This document shows positions 1 through 7,597 of a stretch of 19,946 bases of DNA, in pieces; position 1 is the first letter of the stretch; each line of letters starts with the position of its first letter. This DNA comes from Microbacteriaceae bacterium (GTDB taxonomy: Bacteria > Actinomycetota > Actinomycetes > Actinomycetales > Microbacteriaceae): the NCBI GenBank assembly GCA_012719255.1, contig JAAYAS010000060.1, positions 1-19,946 on the forward strand, read 5' to 3'. Both the position numbers and the translations under genes were made by a program. The notes under the pieces were generated by a model. The model was not told where the DNA came from. It did not search any database and was given only the letters and a program-made list of their open reading frames with translations.

Positions 1-1
1 G

Positions 2-667
2 GGCCCGGTGTTCACGAACCTGCTGCTCGCCGACGAGATCAACCGCACGCCCCCGAAGACGCAGTCGTCGCTGCTCGAGGCGATGGAGGAGCGGCAGGTG
101 TCGGCCGACGGCGTCACCCGCCCGCTGCCCGAGCCGTTCATGGTCGCCGCGACGATGAACCCGATCGAGTACGAGGGCACGTACACGCTGCCCGAGGCGC
201 AGCTCGACCGCTTCCTCATGAAGCTCGTGCTCGACCTGCCGCCGCGCGACGCCGAGTTCGAGGTGCTCCGCCGGCACTCGCTCGGCTTCAGCCCCCGCGA
301 TCTGCGGGCCGCCGGCGTGCGGCGCGTGCTCGACCGCGACGGCATCGCCCGCGCCGCCGAGGCCGCGCAGGCCACCGAGGTGGCGAACGACGTGCTCGCC
401 TACGTCGTCGACCTCGCCCGCGCGACGCGCCAGTCGCCGTCGGTGCGGATGGGCGTCTCGCCCCGCGGCGCCACCGCGATCGTGCGCGCGGCGAAGTCGC
501 TCGCCTACCTCTACGGCTACCCCGCCGTCACCCCCGACCACGTGCAGCGGATGGTGCTGCCGGTGTGGCGGCACCGCATCGCGCTCGAGCCCGAGGCCGA
601 GCTCGAGGGCGTCTCGGCCGACTCGGTGCTGCGCTCGATCATGCAGCAGGTGCAGGTGCCGATCTAG
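2..667 (+). CDS. MoxR-family AAA+ ATPase, 3' part (5' end outside window)
   Basis: The reading frame is open from the first bases of the window, so this is the C-terminal about 221 residues of a longer gene. It begins just before the Walker B segment (LLLADEINR). A sensor-1-like stretch (VAATMNPIEYEGTYTLPEAQ), the arginine-finger region (LDRFLMKL) and the C-terminal lid domain follow, with SPRG in the lid; all are typical of MoxR (AAA_3/AAA_lid_2). The P-loop lies upstream of the window. MoxR ATPases act as chaperone-like ATPases, usually with von Willebrand-type partners. The stop codon is 2 bp from the ATG of the next gene, a DUF58 protein, which is the classic MoxR-DUF58 operon pair. Family assignment is firm; the physiological target is unknown. 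Confidence 0.95.
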   Translation, partial: GPVFTNLLLADEINRTPPKTQSSLLEAMEERQVSADGVTRPLPEPFMVAATMNPIEYEGTYTLPEAQLDRFLMKLVLDLPPRDAEFEVLRRHSLGFSPRDLRAAGVRRVLDRDGIARAAEAAQATEVANDVLAYVVDLARATRQSPSVRMGVSPRGATAIVRAAKSLAYLYGYPAVTPDHVQRMVLPVWRHRIALEPEAELEGVSADSVLRSIMQQVQVPI

Positions 668-669
668 CG

Positions 670-1977
670 ATGGCGATCAGCGGACTCTACGCCGGGCTCC
701 TGCTCGTCGGGCTCGTGCCCCTGGTGCTGCTCGGGCGCACGCCCGGGCTCGCCTTCGGCACGCTCGGCGCGGTGCTCGCCGTGTGGCTGCTCGCCGGCCT
801 CGTCGACCTGCTGCTCGCGGCGCCGCCGCGCCGCGTCGGCATCGAGCGCGAGCTGCCCGACCGGGTGCGGCTCGGCGAGACGCTCACCTCGACCGTGCTC
901 GTCACCAACCTCGGCGGTCGCGCGCTGCGCGGCGAGCTACGGGATGCGTGGGAGCCGTCGGCGGGCGCCGGCAGGATGCGCGAGCCCGTCCGCATCCCCG
1001 CCGGCGAGCGGCGCGCGGTGCGCACCCGGATGCGCCCCTGGCGCCGCGGCGACCGGCGCAGCGAGGTCGTCGTGCTGCGCTCGTGGGGGCCGATGCGGCT
1101 CGTCGCCCGCCAGGCGACGCTCGTCGCCCCCGGCCGGGTGCGGGTGCTGCCGCCGTTCCACTCGCGCCGGCACCTGCCCTCGCGGGTCGCGCGGCTGCGC
1201 GCGCTCGACGGCGCGACGACCCTGCAGGTGCGCGGCCAGGGCACCGAGTTCGACTCGCTGCGCGACTACGTGCGCGGCGACGACGTGCGCTCGATCGACT
1301 GGCGCGCCACCGCCCGCAAGCAGGACCTCGTCGTGCGCACCTGGCGGCCCGAGCGCGACCGGCGCGTGGTGATCATCATCGACACCGGCCGCACCGCCGC
1401 CGCGCGCATCGACGACGAGACCCGGCTCGACACCTCGATCGAGTCGGCGCTGCTGCTCGCGGCGCTCGCGAGCCGCGCCGGCGACCGGGTCGACGTGCTC
1501 GCCTGGGACCGCCGCGTGCGCGCCCGCGTGCAGGGCGCGAGCGGCCCGACGCTGCTCTCGCGCATCGTCGACGCGATGGCGAACGTCGAGCCCGAGCTCA
1601 TCGAGACCGACTGGTCGGGCGCCGCCGGCCTCGTGCGCGGCATCACGAACCACCGCGCGCTCGTCGTGCTGCTCACCACCGCCGACCACGCCGGCGCCTC
1701 GCGCTCGCTGCTCGAGGCGCTGCCCGAGCTCACCCGCAAGCACCTCGTCGTCGTCGCCTCGGTGACCGACCCGGCCGCGCTCGAGCTCGCCGCCGGCCTC
1801 GACGACCGCGAGGCGGTCTACCGCGCCGCCGCGGCCGAGCGCTCGATGCTCGACGCCGAGCGGGTGCGCCGCGCCGTCGTGCGGCAGGGGGCGGATGCGA
1901 TCGCCGCCGGCCCGTACGATCTGCCGCCCCGGCTCGCCGACCGCTACCTCGAGCTGAAGAAGGCCGGGCGGCTCTGA
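670..1977 (+). CDS. DUF58-domain membrane protein (MoxR partner)
   Basis: This is a 435-residue protein. The ATG at 670, 2 bp after the moxR stop, was chosen over an in-frame upstream start inside moxR. Two hydrophobic helices occupy about residues 3-50. A beta-rich region follows, then the DUF58 signature GTEFDSLRDYVRGDD (from residue 191) with SIDWRATARK after it. The rest is a vWA-like fold starting VVIIIDTGRT, with Asp238 at the usual MIDAS position. DUF58 proteins sit in the membrane and are thought to work with MoxR in assembly or activation of envelope or secreted complexes. Spacing implies one transcript and translational coupling. A transglutaminase gene often follows this pair in actinobacteria; here the next gene is convergent, so the operon ends at 1977. 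Confidence 0.93.
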   Translation: MAISGLYAGLLLVGLVPLVLLGRTPGLAFGTLGAVLAVWLLAGLVDLLLAAPPRRVGIERELPDRVRLGETLTSTVLVTNLGGRALRGELRDAWEPSAGAGRMREPVRIPAGERRAVRTRMRPWRRGDRRSEVVVLRSWGPMRLVARQATLVAPGRVRVLPPFHSRRHLPSRVARLRALDGATTLQVRGQGTEFDSLRDYVRGDDVRSIDWRATARKQDLVVRTWRPERDRRVVIIIDTGRTAAARIDDETRLDTSIESALLLAALASRAGDRVDVLAWDRRVRARVQGASGPTLLSRIVDAMANVEPELIETDWSGAAGLVRGITNHRALVVLLTTADHAGASRSLLEALPELTRKHLVVVASVTDPAALELAAGLDDREAVYRAAAAERSMLDAERVRRAVVRQGADAIAAGPYDLPPRLADRYLELKKAGRL

Positions 1978-1995
1978 CCGCGGCCCGCGGCGGCC

Positions 1996-2991
1996 CTAGT
2001 CGGCGTAGACCTTCGAGTAGCCGGCCTCGATCGGCGGAGCGTCGCCGTCGTGGCCGGCGCGGTGAGCGCGCCGGCCGAGCACGAGGGAGTAGGCGAGGTA
2101 GGCGGCGAGCACGATCGCGCCGATGCCGATCTTCACCGCCCACGGCCACGGCTGGCGGGTGACGTAGCCCTCGACGACGCCCGAGACGAACAGGAAGATC
2201 GTCGTGCCGACGGCGACGAGCGCGAGCGTGCGGCCGGCGCGCGCGACCGACTCGATGCGCGGCATCGGCCCGGGCGCGATGAGCGACCAGAACACCGCGA
2301 AGCCGCCGCCCGCGGCGACGAAGATCATCGTGAGCTCGAGCAGGCCGTGCGGCGCGATCCACAGGAAGAACGCATCGAGGTGGCCGAACGCGGCGAGCAC
2401 CGCCGCCGACATGCCGAGCGCCGCGGCGTTCTGCACGAGCACGTAGATCGGGAACAGCCCCGTGAACCCGAACGCGATGCACTGCACCGCGATCCAGGCG
2501 TTGTTCGTGAACACCCGCGCCGCGAACGCCGACTCGGAGTACTCCGAGTAGTAGTCGACGAAGTCCTCCTCGGCGTACTTCTGCAGGCCCGCCTCGGTGC
2601 CGTAGAACGAGAGCAGCTCGGGGTTCTGCAGGTGCCAGAAGAACGAGCCGGCGGCGACCGAGATCGTGAGCAGCGCCGCGGCGAGCGTCCACCAGCGCAC
2701 CCGGTAGAGGGCGGCGGGCAGCTGCTCGACGAAGAACTCGCGCAGCAGCACGAGCGGGTTGCGCTTCGCGCGCGTGAACCGCATCCGCGCCCGCGAGAGC
2801 GCGACCGACAGCACCGTCGTCTCGACCGTCTCGCCGAAGCCGGTGCGCAGCGCCGACAGGTCGGAGGCGCCCGACTGGTAGCGGGCGACGAGCTCGTCGG
2901 CCCCGGCGCCGTCGAGCGGGCGCCGGCTCCCGAGTTCGTCGAGGCGGCGCCACTCGTCGCGGCGGGCGGCGGCGTAGGCGTCGATGTCCAT
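1996..2991 (-). CDS. SpoIIM-family (stage II sporulation protein M-like) membrane protein
   Basis: This is a 331-residue protein. The start was set at the ATG at 2991 (MDIDAYAAARRDEW); a TTG three codons upstream is possible. The N-terminal about 95 residues are soluble and helical (RRDEWRRLDEL, YQSGASDLSALRT). Five to six membrane helices follow (about 100-120, 165-205, 206-240, 254-276, 285-305). The conserved SpoIIM/DUF95 motif APHGLLEL is at residues 213-220, in a run ending FVAAGGGF. In actinobacteria this family is a vegetative membrane protein found beside RDD, MoxR and DUF58 genes, not a sporulation factor; its role is unknown. The gene converges on the DUF58 gene (18 bp between stops) and diverges from the RDD gene with only 16 bp between start codons. 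Confidence 0.92.
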   Translation of the reverse strand: MDIDAYAAARRDEWRRLDELGSRRPLDGAGADELVARYQSGASDLSALRTGFGETVETTVLSVALSRARMRFTRAKRNPLVLLREFFVEQLPAALYRVRWWTLAAALLTISVAAGSFFWHLQNPELLSFYGTEAGLQKYAEEDFVDYYSEYSESAFAARVFTNNAWIAVQCIAFGFTGLFPIYVLVQNAAALGMSAAVLAAFGHLDAFFLWIAPHGLLELTMIFVAAGGGFAVFWSLIAPGPMPRIESVARAGRTLALVAVGTTIFLFVSGVVEGYVTRQPWPWAVKIGIGAIVLAAYLAYSLVLGRRAHRAGHDGDAPPIEAGYSKVYAD

Positions 2992-3007
2992 GTGGTGCAA
3001 TCATGGC

Positions 3008-3877
3008 ATGGTGACCTCGACGCTCACGAGCCCCGATCTCGACGACGCCGACGACATCGTCATCGGCGAGGGCGTCGCGCTCCAGGTGCCGGCGGGCGGC
3101 TTCCTCCTCCGCGCCGGCGGCGCGATGATCGACGTGCTCGTGAACTTCATCGGGCTGCTGCTCAGCCTCTGGGGCGTCCTCGTGCTCGTCGACGCCTGGC
3201 AGCGGGCGACCGGCGCCTACCTCGAGGGCGCCTGGTGGCCGGTGATCATCGTCTCGCTCATCGCGACCTGGCTCGTGCTCGTGCCGCTCGTCGTCGAGAC
3301 GCTCTCGAACGGCCGCTCGCTCGGCAAGCTCGTGTTCGGCCTGCGCATCGTGCGGCTCGACGGCGGCGCCATCACCCTCCGGCACACGCTCGTGCGCGCG
3401 CTCGTCGGCGCCGCCGAGCTCTACCTCACCTCCGGCGGCATCGCCGCGCTCGCCGGGATGCTCACGCGCCGCTCGCAGCGCGTCGGCGACCTGCTCGCCG
3501 GCACCTACGCGCAGCTCGAGCGGCTGCCGAAGGCGCAGCCGCTGCACCTCGAGCTGCCGCCGCAGCTGCGCGCCTGGGCCGACGTCGTCGACGCGACGCT
3601 CCTCCCCGACCGGCTCGCCCGCCGCATCCGCGACTACTTCCGGCAGGCGCCCCGGCTCGAGCCGGCCGCGCGCCGGCGGCTCGCCGGCCGGCTCGCGCGG
3701 CAGACGAAGCCGTACGTGCACCCCATCCCCGACGTCGACGCCGAGACGTTCCTCGCCGGGGTCGCCATCGTGCGCCGCGACCGCGAGTGGCGGGGGATGC
3801 AGACCCGTCGCGCCCGCATCGCCCGGCTCGACCCGCTGCTCGAGCAGCTGCCGCACGGCTTCCCCGACCGCGGCTGA
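3008..3877 (+). CDS. RDD-family membrane protein
   Basis: This is a 289-residue protein. The ATG at 3008 (MVTSTLTSPDLDD) is preferred over upstream in-frame codons that run into the divergent SpoIIM gene. The RDD domain spans about residues 28-170: RAGGAMID (35-42) in the first helix, a second helix around 77-98, SLGKLVFGLRIVRLDGG (104-120), and RRSQRVGDLLAGT (154-166). A soluble, Arg- and Leu-rich C-terminal region of about 115 residues follows, as in many actinobacterial homologues. RDD proteins are integral membrane proteins of mostly unknown role, with some linked to cation transport. No Shine-Dalgarno sequence fits before this ATG, so leaderless translation is possible. Its pairing with SpoIIM and MoxR/DUF58 is a recurrent actinobacterial neighbourhood. 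Confidence 0.92.
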   Translation: MVTSTLTSPDLDDADDIVIGEGVALQVPAGGFLLRAGGAMIDVLVNFIGLLLSLWGVLVLVDAWQRATGAYLEGAWWPVIIVSLIATWLVLVPLVVETLSNGRSLGKLVFGLRIVRLDGGAITLRHTLVRALVGAAELYLTSGGIAALAGMLTRRSQRVGDLLAGTYAQLERLPKAQPLHLELPPQLRAWADVVDATLLPDRLARRIRDYFRQAPRLEPAARRRLAGRLARQTKPYVHPIPDVDAETFLAGVAIVRRDREWRGMQTRRARIARLDPLLEQLPHGFPDRG

Positions 3878-3987
3878 GCCGACCGCCGGCGCCGGTTGAC
3901 CCTCGGCGCGCGCCGCTTGTCCGGGATGGCAAGGGCGCCGCGAACGCGCGCGCATCGCCGTCGGGCTCCGGATACTCGGAGGAGCCC

Positions 3988-4010
3988 ATGACGACAAGGA
4001 GGTTGCCATG
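3988..4010 (+). promoter_or_regulatory. Tandem translation-initiation signals before the amine oxidase
   Basis: Two complete Shine-Dalgarno/ATG units lie 20 nt apart. GGAGGA (about 3978-3983) precedes an ATG at 3988, and AAGGAGG (about 3996-4002) precedes the ATG at 4008. The second starts the amine oxidase. The first opens a different frame that stays open to 4302, but its product is low-complexity Ser/Arg/Pro and looks like a shadow frame. CTCCG (3966-3970) and CGGAG (3977-3981) could pair over the first SD. The sequence shows the signals; any regulatory role is inference. Confidence 0.45.
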
Positions 4011-6215
4011 CCCGATCGCACCCACACCCACGGCAAGCGGGTCTCCCGCATCACCGAGGCCCGCCACCCGCTCGACATGCTCACGCCCGACGAGATCAGC
4101 GCCGGCCGCGCCATCCTCGAGCGCGAGGGCAAGTTCGACGAGTCGAGCCTCTTCCCGACCGTGCTCCCCGTCGAGCCGCCGAAGGACGAGGTGCGCGGCT
4201 ACGACGGCGGCGAGTTCGACCGCCGCATCCTCTACGTGGTGCTCGACCCGGCGACCGGCCGCAGCGTCGAATGCACGGTGTCGCTGCAGCAGGATGCGGT
4301 GATCGACGAGAGGGTCGTGCCGAGCGACAAGCACCCCTACGGCCAGCCGCCGTACACCTGGACCGAGTTCATGAAGGCCGAGGAGCTCGTGAAGGCGAGC
4401 CCGAAGTGGCAGGCGGCGATGCGGCGCCGCGGGTTCACGCAGGAGCAGATCGACCTCTGCTACATCGGCCCGCTCGCCCCCGGCTTCTTCGACTACGAGG
4501 AGGAGGTCGGTCAGCGGATGATCCGCTCGATCACCTTCCTGCGCGACCACCCGAACGACTCGCAGTGGGCGCATCCGGTCGAGGGCCTGCTCACCACCCT
4601 CAACCTCACCACCGGCGAGGTCGTGTCGATCCTCGACGAGGGCGACGTGCCGACGGCGACCGGCTCGGGCGCGTACGACGACGAGGCGATCGGCGAGCGC
4701 CGCGACGACCTCATGCCGCTCGAGATCACCCAGCCCGCCGGCCCGAGCTTCCACGTCGACGGCGCCGAGGTGACCTGGCAGAAGTGGAAGATGCGCGTCG
4801 GCTTCAACCAGCGCGAGGGCCTCGTGCTCCACCAGGTGCGCTACGACGACGACGGCGAGGAGCGCCCGATCCTCTACCGCGGCTCGGTGCCCGAGATGGT
4901 GGTGCCCTACGGCGACACCTCGATCAACCGCTATTGGATCAGCTACTTCGACGCCGGCGAGTACCACCTCGGCAAGAACGCGAACTCGCTCGCGCTCGGC
5001 TGCGACTGCCTCGGCGTCATCCACTACTTCGACGCCACGGTCGCCGACGACGACGGCACGCCGCTCACCATCCCGCAGGCCGTGTGCATGCACGAGGAGG
5101 ACTTCGGCGTGGTGTGGAAGCACACCGAGCTCGGCTTCCGGCCCGATGTGCGCCGGCAGCGGCGCCTGGTGATCTCGTACTTCGCGACGGTCGGCAACTA
5201 CGACTACGGCTTCTTCTGGTACTTCTACCTCGACGGCACCATCGAGGTCGAGGCGAAGGCGACCGGCATCGTCTACAACGGCTCGGGCGAGCCCGGCCAG
5301 GACGACCCGCACCGCCACGAGATCGCGCCGGGGCTCTACGCGCCGTTCCACCAGCACATCTTCTGCGCGCGGCTCGACGTCGAGATCGACGGCCCCGACA
5401 ACATGGTCGACGAGGTCGAGGCGGTGCGCATCCCGATGGGCGAGGACAACCCCTACGGCAACGCGTTCACGCTGCAGCGCACCCGCATCGAGACCGAGGG
5501 CGGCCGCGACGCGAACGCCGCGATGGGCCGCACCTGGCACGTGATGTCGAAGTCGCGGAAGAACCTCGTCGGCCGGCCGACCGCCTACCAGCTCGTGCCG
5601 CAGAACACGCCGGCGCTGCTCGCCGACCCGGAGGCGTTCGTGTCGAAGCGCGCCGCGTTCGCGACGAAGACGACGTGGGTGACGAAGCACCACGACGACG
5701 AGCTGTGGCCCGCCGGCGACTACCCGAACCAGCACGCCGGCGGTGCGGGCCTGCCCGCCTACGTCGCCGACGGCGAGTCGGTCGACGGCGGCGACATCGT
5801 CGTGTGGCACTCGTTCGGGCCGACGCACTTCCCCCGCATCGAGGACTGGCCGATCATGCCGGTCGACCGCTACCACTTCGAGTTCAAGCCGTTCGGCTTC
5901 TTCGACCGCAACCCGGCGCTCGACGTGCCGGAGGTCGAGGACATGGTCGGCGCGAGCTGCTGCTCGAGCGGGGCGGGCGCGGATGCGGAGGGCGGCGCAT
6001 CCGGCGGACGCGCGCCCGACACCGGCGAGTCGGCCGACGGCACCGGCACGGTCGCCTACGAGACCGCCGGCGACTGCGGCTGCGGCGCGGGCGCGGCGTG
6101 CACCTGCGGCACCGACCTCGCCGGCGGAAGCGGCGGCTGCACCTGCGGCTCCGGCGGCTCGTGCGGCTGCTGCGGCGGCGACGACCTGCCGCAGTTCACG
6201 GCGCGCCCGCAATAG
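4008..6215 (+). CDS. Copper-containing primary-amine oxidase (TPQ type) with Cys-rich C-terminal tail
   Basis: This is a 735-residue, TynA-like protein without a signal peptide, so it is probably cytosolic like Arthrobacter amine oxidases. It oxidises a primary amine to aldehyde, NH3 and H2O2. All catalytic residues are visible: the topaquinone precursor Tyr398 in TVGNYDYG, the general base Asp315 in YFDAGEYHLG, and the copper ligands His448 and His450 (FHQHIFCARLD) and His607 (THFPRIEDWP). Their spacing matches the family. The ATG has an AAGGAGG SD 5 nt upstream. The catalytic core ends near residue 645, the usual family length. An extra tail of about 90 residues carries 11 cysteines (651, 652, 690, 692, 698, 700, 711, 713, 719, 721, 722) in CC, CGC, CTC and CGCC motifs set in Gly/Ser. 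Tyramine, phenylethylamine, histamine or diamines are possible substrates; the sequence does not decide. Confidence 0.95.
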   Translation: MPDRTHTHGKRVSRITEARHPLDMLTPDEISAGRAILEREGKFDESSLFPTVLPVEPPKDEVRGYDGGEFDRRILYVVLDPATGRSVECTVSLQQDAVIDERVVPSDKHPYGQPPYTWTEFMKAEELVKASPKWQAAMRRRGFTQEQIDLCYIGPLAPGFFDYEEEVGQRMIRSITFLRDHPNDSQWAHPVEGLLTTLNLTTGEVVSILDEGDVPTATGSGAYDDEAIGERRDDLMPLEITQPAGPSFHVDGAEVTWQKWKMRVGFNQREGLVLHQVRYDDDGEERPILYRGSVPEMVVPYGDTSINRYWISYFDAGEYHLGKNANSLALGCDCLGVIHYFDATVADDDGTPLTIPQAVCMHEEDFGVVWKHTELGFRPDVRRQRRLVISYFATVGNYDYGFFWYFYLDGTIEVEAKATGIVYNGSGEPGQDDPHRHEIAPGLYAPFHQHIFCARLDVEIDGPDNMVDEVEAVRIPMGEDNPYGNAFTLQRTRIETEGGRDANAAMGRTWHVMSKSRKNLVGRPTAYQLVPQNTPALLADPEAFVSKRAAFATKTTWVTKHHDDELWPAGDYPNQHAGGAGLPAYVADGESVDGGDIVVWHSFGPTHFPRIEDWPIMPVDRYHFEFKPFGFFDRNPALDVPEVEDMVGASCCSSGAGADAEGGASGGRAPDTGESADGTGTVAYETAGDCGCGAGAACTCGTDLAGGSGGCTCGSGGSCGCCGGDDLPQFTARPQ
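6099..6149 (+). repeat. 39-nt period duplication in the Cys-rich tail
   Basis: The 12-mer TGCACCTGCGGC occurs at 6099-6110 and again at 6138-6149, exactly 39 nt (13 codons) apart. It places the C-T-C-G motifs at residues 698-701 and 711-714 of the amine oxidase. This suggests that the metal-binding-like tail grew by in-frame duplication of a small unit. Confidence 0.6.
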
Positions 6216-6244
6216 CGGCGAGCGCCCGGCCCGCACGGCGCTGC

Positions 6245-6284
6245 GAGCCCCGCGACCGACCCGATCAGGGCCGGCGCGGGGCTC
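6245..6284. terminator. Hairpin at the convergent amine oxidase / MFS ends
   Basis: GAGCCCCGCG (6245-6254) and CGCGGGGCTC (6275-6284) form a perfect 10-bp inverted repeat. The 20-nt loop contains the stop codon of the minus-strand MFS gene. It lies 30 bp past the amine-oxidase stop. No T tract follows on either side, so it would be a U-less actinobacterial-type terminator serving mainly the plus-strand transcript. Confidence 0.45.
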
Positions 6285-7587
6285 CGCCGTCCGCGGCGGC
6301 CGGCGCATCGCGCTCGGGCAGCGCCCGCATGAGCACGAGCGCGACGGCGGCGCAGGCGACGTAGGTGCCGGCGAGCACGAGCCAGGCGGCCGTGTAGCCG
6401 CCGGTGGCGTCGACGAGGCCGCCGACGACGAGCGGGCCGAGCGCGAAGCCGAGGTACATGCCGGTGGCGACGAGCCCCGAGGCGAGGCCGACCCGGCCCG
6501 GCGGCGCGTTCGCGACGATGCCGGAGTTGATGACGACGTTCGCCGCGAGCGGCAGCACGGCGTGGAACGGTACCGCGAGCCAGAGCAGCGGCGCCGCGGC
6601 CCACTGCTCGGCGCCGACGAGCAGCAGCATGGTGACGACGCCGCCGGCGCTCATGATGAGCAGCAGCTGCGCGGGCCGGTCGCGCCGGCCCGCGATGCGG
6701 CCCCAGCCGATGCGGCCGGCGATGCCGAGCACGCCGATGAGCGCGAGGATCCAGCCCGCGACGGTGAGCGGCACGTCGAGCCCGCGCACCGCGAACACCG
6801 CCGCGAAGCCGTTCACGCCCTGCGTGCCGGCGGCGTTGAGGAACGAGGCGAGCGGGAAGAGCAGCATCGCGATCGTGAGCCCGGCCCGCCGGCCCGGGGC
6901 GGAGCCGGATGCGGCGGGCGCTGCGGATGCGCCGGGTGCGCCGGGTACTGCCGATGCGGCGGATGCGGCGGGCGCGGCCGCGCCGCCGCGCAGGTGCCGG
7001 TCGACGGTCCACCAGCTCAGCGCGAGCGCGGGCGCGCAGAGCGCCGCGCCGAACCAGGCGGCGCCCGCCCAGCCGACGGCCTTGCCGACGAGCGGGAACG
7101 AGAGCCCGGCGACGAGCAGGCCCATCTGCACGCCCGACTGCTTCCACCCCATCCAGGCGCTGCGGCGCGCGAGCGGCGCCTCGGCCTGGATGACCCGGTT
7201 CGTGACCGGATTCGACTGCGCCTGGGCGACGCCGGCGATGATCGCCGCGACGAGCAGCCAGACGTAGTCGTCGCCGATCGCCGCGATGACGAAGGCGAGC
7301 GCGACGCCGACGTGGATGAGCGCGAACTGCGCGCGCAGCGGCATCCGGTCGGCGAGCGCGCCGAGCAGCGCCGCGCCGAGGCCGGCGGCGACGAACAGGC
7401 TCGTGAGCACGAGCCCGTAGCGGCCCTCGGTGATGCCGTAGTCCGCGATGATCTCGGGGCCGAGCGAGCTCACCCCGAAGTTGAAGACCGGCCCGATCGC
7501 CATGGCGACGACGAGCACGACGAGCACGACGCCCGGCGCCGACCGCGCGCTGGGCGCGGCGGTCGGGCCGGGCGTCGTGGGGGCCAC
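6265..7587 (-). CDS. Major facilitator superfamily transporter
   Basis: This is a 440-residue, 12-helix MFS carrier. It starts at a GTG at 7587, 10 bp after the stop of the upstream aldehyde dehydrogenase gene, so the two are probably one transcript. MFS motif A appears as GALADRMPLR (76-85) after helix 2, with a related segment GWGRIAGRRDRP in the second half. The central cytoplasmic loop (about residues 199-235) is an Ala/Pro/Gly/Ser-rich low-complexity insert encoded by GCGGAT/GCGGCG-type repeats. The family covers sugar, acid, cyanate and drug carriers; substrate is not evident. Context with an aldehyde dehydrogenase and an amine oxidase suggests uptake of an amine-related compound or acid, or export of one, by inference only. 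Confidence 0.9.
   Translation of the reverse strand: MAPTTPGPTAAPSARSAPGVVLVVLVVAMAIGPVFNFGVSSLGPEIIADYGITEGRYGLVLTSLFVAAGLGAALLGALADRMPLRAQFALIHVGVALAFVIAAIGDDYVWLLVAAIIAGVAQAQSNPVTNRVIQAEAPLARRSAWMGWKQSGVQMGLLVAGLSFPLVGKAVGWAGAAWFGAALCAPALALSWWTVDRHLRGGAAAPAASAASAVPGAPGASAAPAASGSAPGRRAGLTIAMLLFPLASFLNAAGTQGVNGFAAVFAVRGLDVPLTVAGWILALIGVLGIAGRIGWGRIAGRRDRPAQLLLIMSAGGVVTMLLLVGAEQWAAAPLLWLAVPFHAVLPLAANVVINSGIVANAPPGRVGLASGLVATGMYLGFALGPLVVGGLVDATGGYTAAWLVLAGTYVACAAVALVLMRALPERDAPAAADGGAPRRP
6890..6990 (-). repeat. Low-complexity Ala/Pro-coding repeat in MFS loop
   Basis: Irregular repeats of GCGGATGCG/GCGCCGGGT-like units encode an Ala/Pro/Ser/Gly linker between the two six-helix halves of the MFS protein. 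It includes three GGATGC words. Such tracts are prone to length change by slippage; length variation among strains would be expected. Confidence 0.55.
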
Positions 7588-7597
7588 CGGGCGGCGG

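Noticed and set aside
3895..3924. TTGACC as a -35 for the amine oxidase promoter
   Set aside because: There is no TANNNT at acceptable spacing downstream; the only -10-like word (GATACT near 3971) has no partner.
3988..4302. Plus-strand frame from the ATG at 3988 as a separate gene
   Set aside because: The product is low-complexity Ser/Pro/Arg and lies wholly out of frame over the amine oxidase; only the initiation signals are of interest.
3462..6308. Very long minus-strand open frame opposite the amine oxidase and RDD genes
   Set aside because: Its product is Val/Arg/Ala/Asp-biased shadow sequence with no domain, and the opposite strand carries a complete catalytic protein. Similar shadows at 1730-4132, 7448-9340, 11776-15681 and 16946-19594 were rejected for the same reason.
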